Source: Bolinopsis microptera (taxonomy: Eukaryota > Ctenophora > Tentaculata > Lobata > Bolinopsidae). Taken from it: a stretch of 64,000 bases of DNA. Below are positions 63,621 to 64,000 of the stretch, piece by piece. How positions within the stretch are numbered: position 1 is the first letter of the stretch; every line of letters starts with the position of its first letter. Location of the stretch: contig NC_087084.1 of assembly GCF_026151205.1 (NCBI RefSeq), positions 14,803,760 through 14,867,759 of the forward strand. Direction: 5' to 3'. Both the position numbers and the translations under genes were made by a program. Under the pieces are notes generated by a model, which worked only from the letters and a program-made list of their open reading frames with translations, had not been told where the DNA came from and made no database searches.

Positions 63621-64000
63621 TGGCAGGGAGCCAGCTTTACCTTCCCGACAAACAAAAGGGCTGTAGTGATTATACCTCAATCATATACCTTACTTTGTAC
63701 TATGATGTAGCTTACTATTTATGCTACTGTGTACTGTACAGAGTACATGAGTTACAGGCTGTGAGTCTCAACGTGTACTCAAGTATGTAATGTATGTAAT
63801 GTATGTGCATACTTGGTACAAGTTAGAAATAATTAAGAGACCCCATATAAAGATCTCAGTGAAATGGGTGAAGACCACGAATCCCTGTAGTTTCCTCTTC
63901 ACATCAGCAGACATTGTACCACATGCTTCTAGGTAACCACCTAAATACACCCAGCTGTACCCTACTGGTCCTCTAACTACACGGTAACTGGTGCTGCCCA

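Larger units (their letters stand above)
53215..64000. repeat. Segmental duplication, copy 2
   Basis: Second copy of 29386-36744, same orientation, reaching the right edge of the window. It includes the two identical NCKX exons at 57897-57984 and 59519-59576. These lie upstream of the alpha-1 exon on the minus strand, out of order for a single gene. Confidence 0.95.

Overview
This is a eukaryotic, animal-type window: genes are split by GT-AG introns, the standard code is used, and three recognisable membrane-protein families typical of animals are present. There are no operons or bacterial signals. The unique DNA is AT-rich, and close to half of the window is tandem repeat. I cannot name the species. 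The divergent near-intronless receptor, short introns and heavy minisatellite load would suit a non-bilaterian or other marine invertebrate, but that is inference only.

Layout. 1-792 (+): 3' end of an SLC7-type amino-acid transporter gene with two alternative terminal exons. 793-4440: gene-poor spacer with an inverted-repeat element and the related empty site of its insertion. 4634-17269 (+): a complete second SLC7 gene, 13 exons, 464 codons, every junction in phase. Its introns carry very large minisatellites, several of which are amplified copies of its own exon/intron junctions. 18446-49388 (-): twelve exons of a K+-dependent Na+/Ca2+ exchanger (NCKX/SLC24), from the alpha-1 repeat to the alpha-2 repeat; the N-terminal exons and the last exon(s) are not found, and one alpha-1 exon is frame-disrupted. 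22886-23851 (+): a rhodopsin-class GPCR reading frame lying inside an NCKX intron on the opposite strand. It is interrupted by a 149-bp hAT-like MITE that now encodes the C-terminus in place of transmembrane helix 7. 37.7-47.5 kb: 15-bp and compound arrays. 50.6-53.2 kb: an error-rich version of the same compound array. 53.2-64.0 kb: a second copy of 29.4-36.7 kb, including two NCKX exons identical to the first copies.

Functionally the genes need not act together. The SLC7 proteins exchange amino acids at the plasma membrane, NCKX extrudes Ca2+ using Na+ and K+ gradients, and the GPCR is an orphan. The main theme is structural: minisatellites here repeatedly begin at, or contain, splice junctions. 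The most extreme case is 148 copies of the 3' end of SLC7 exon 3, each with its own splice donor.

The 50.6-64.0 kb part should be treated with caution. The noisy array and the duplicated segment may be an assembly artefact (haplotypic duplication joined through uncorrected long-read sequence) rather than real structure.
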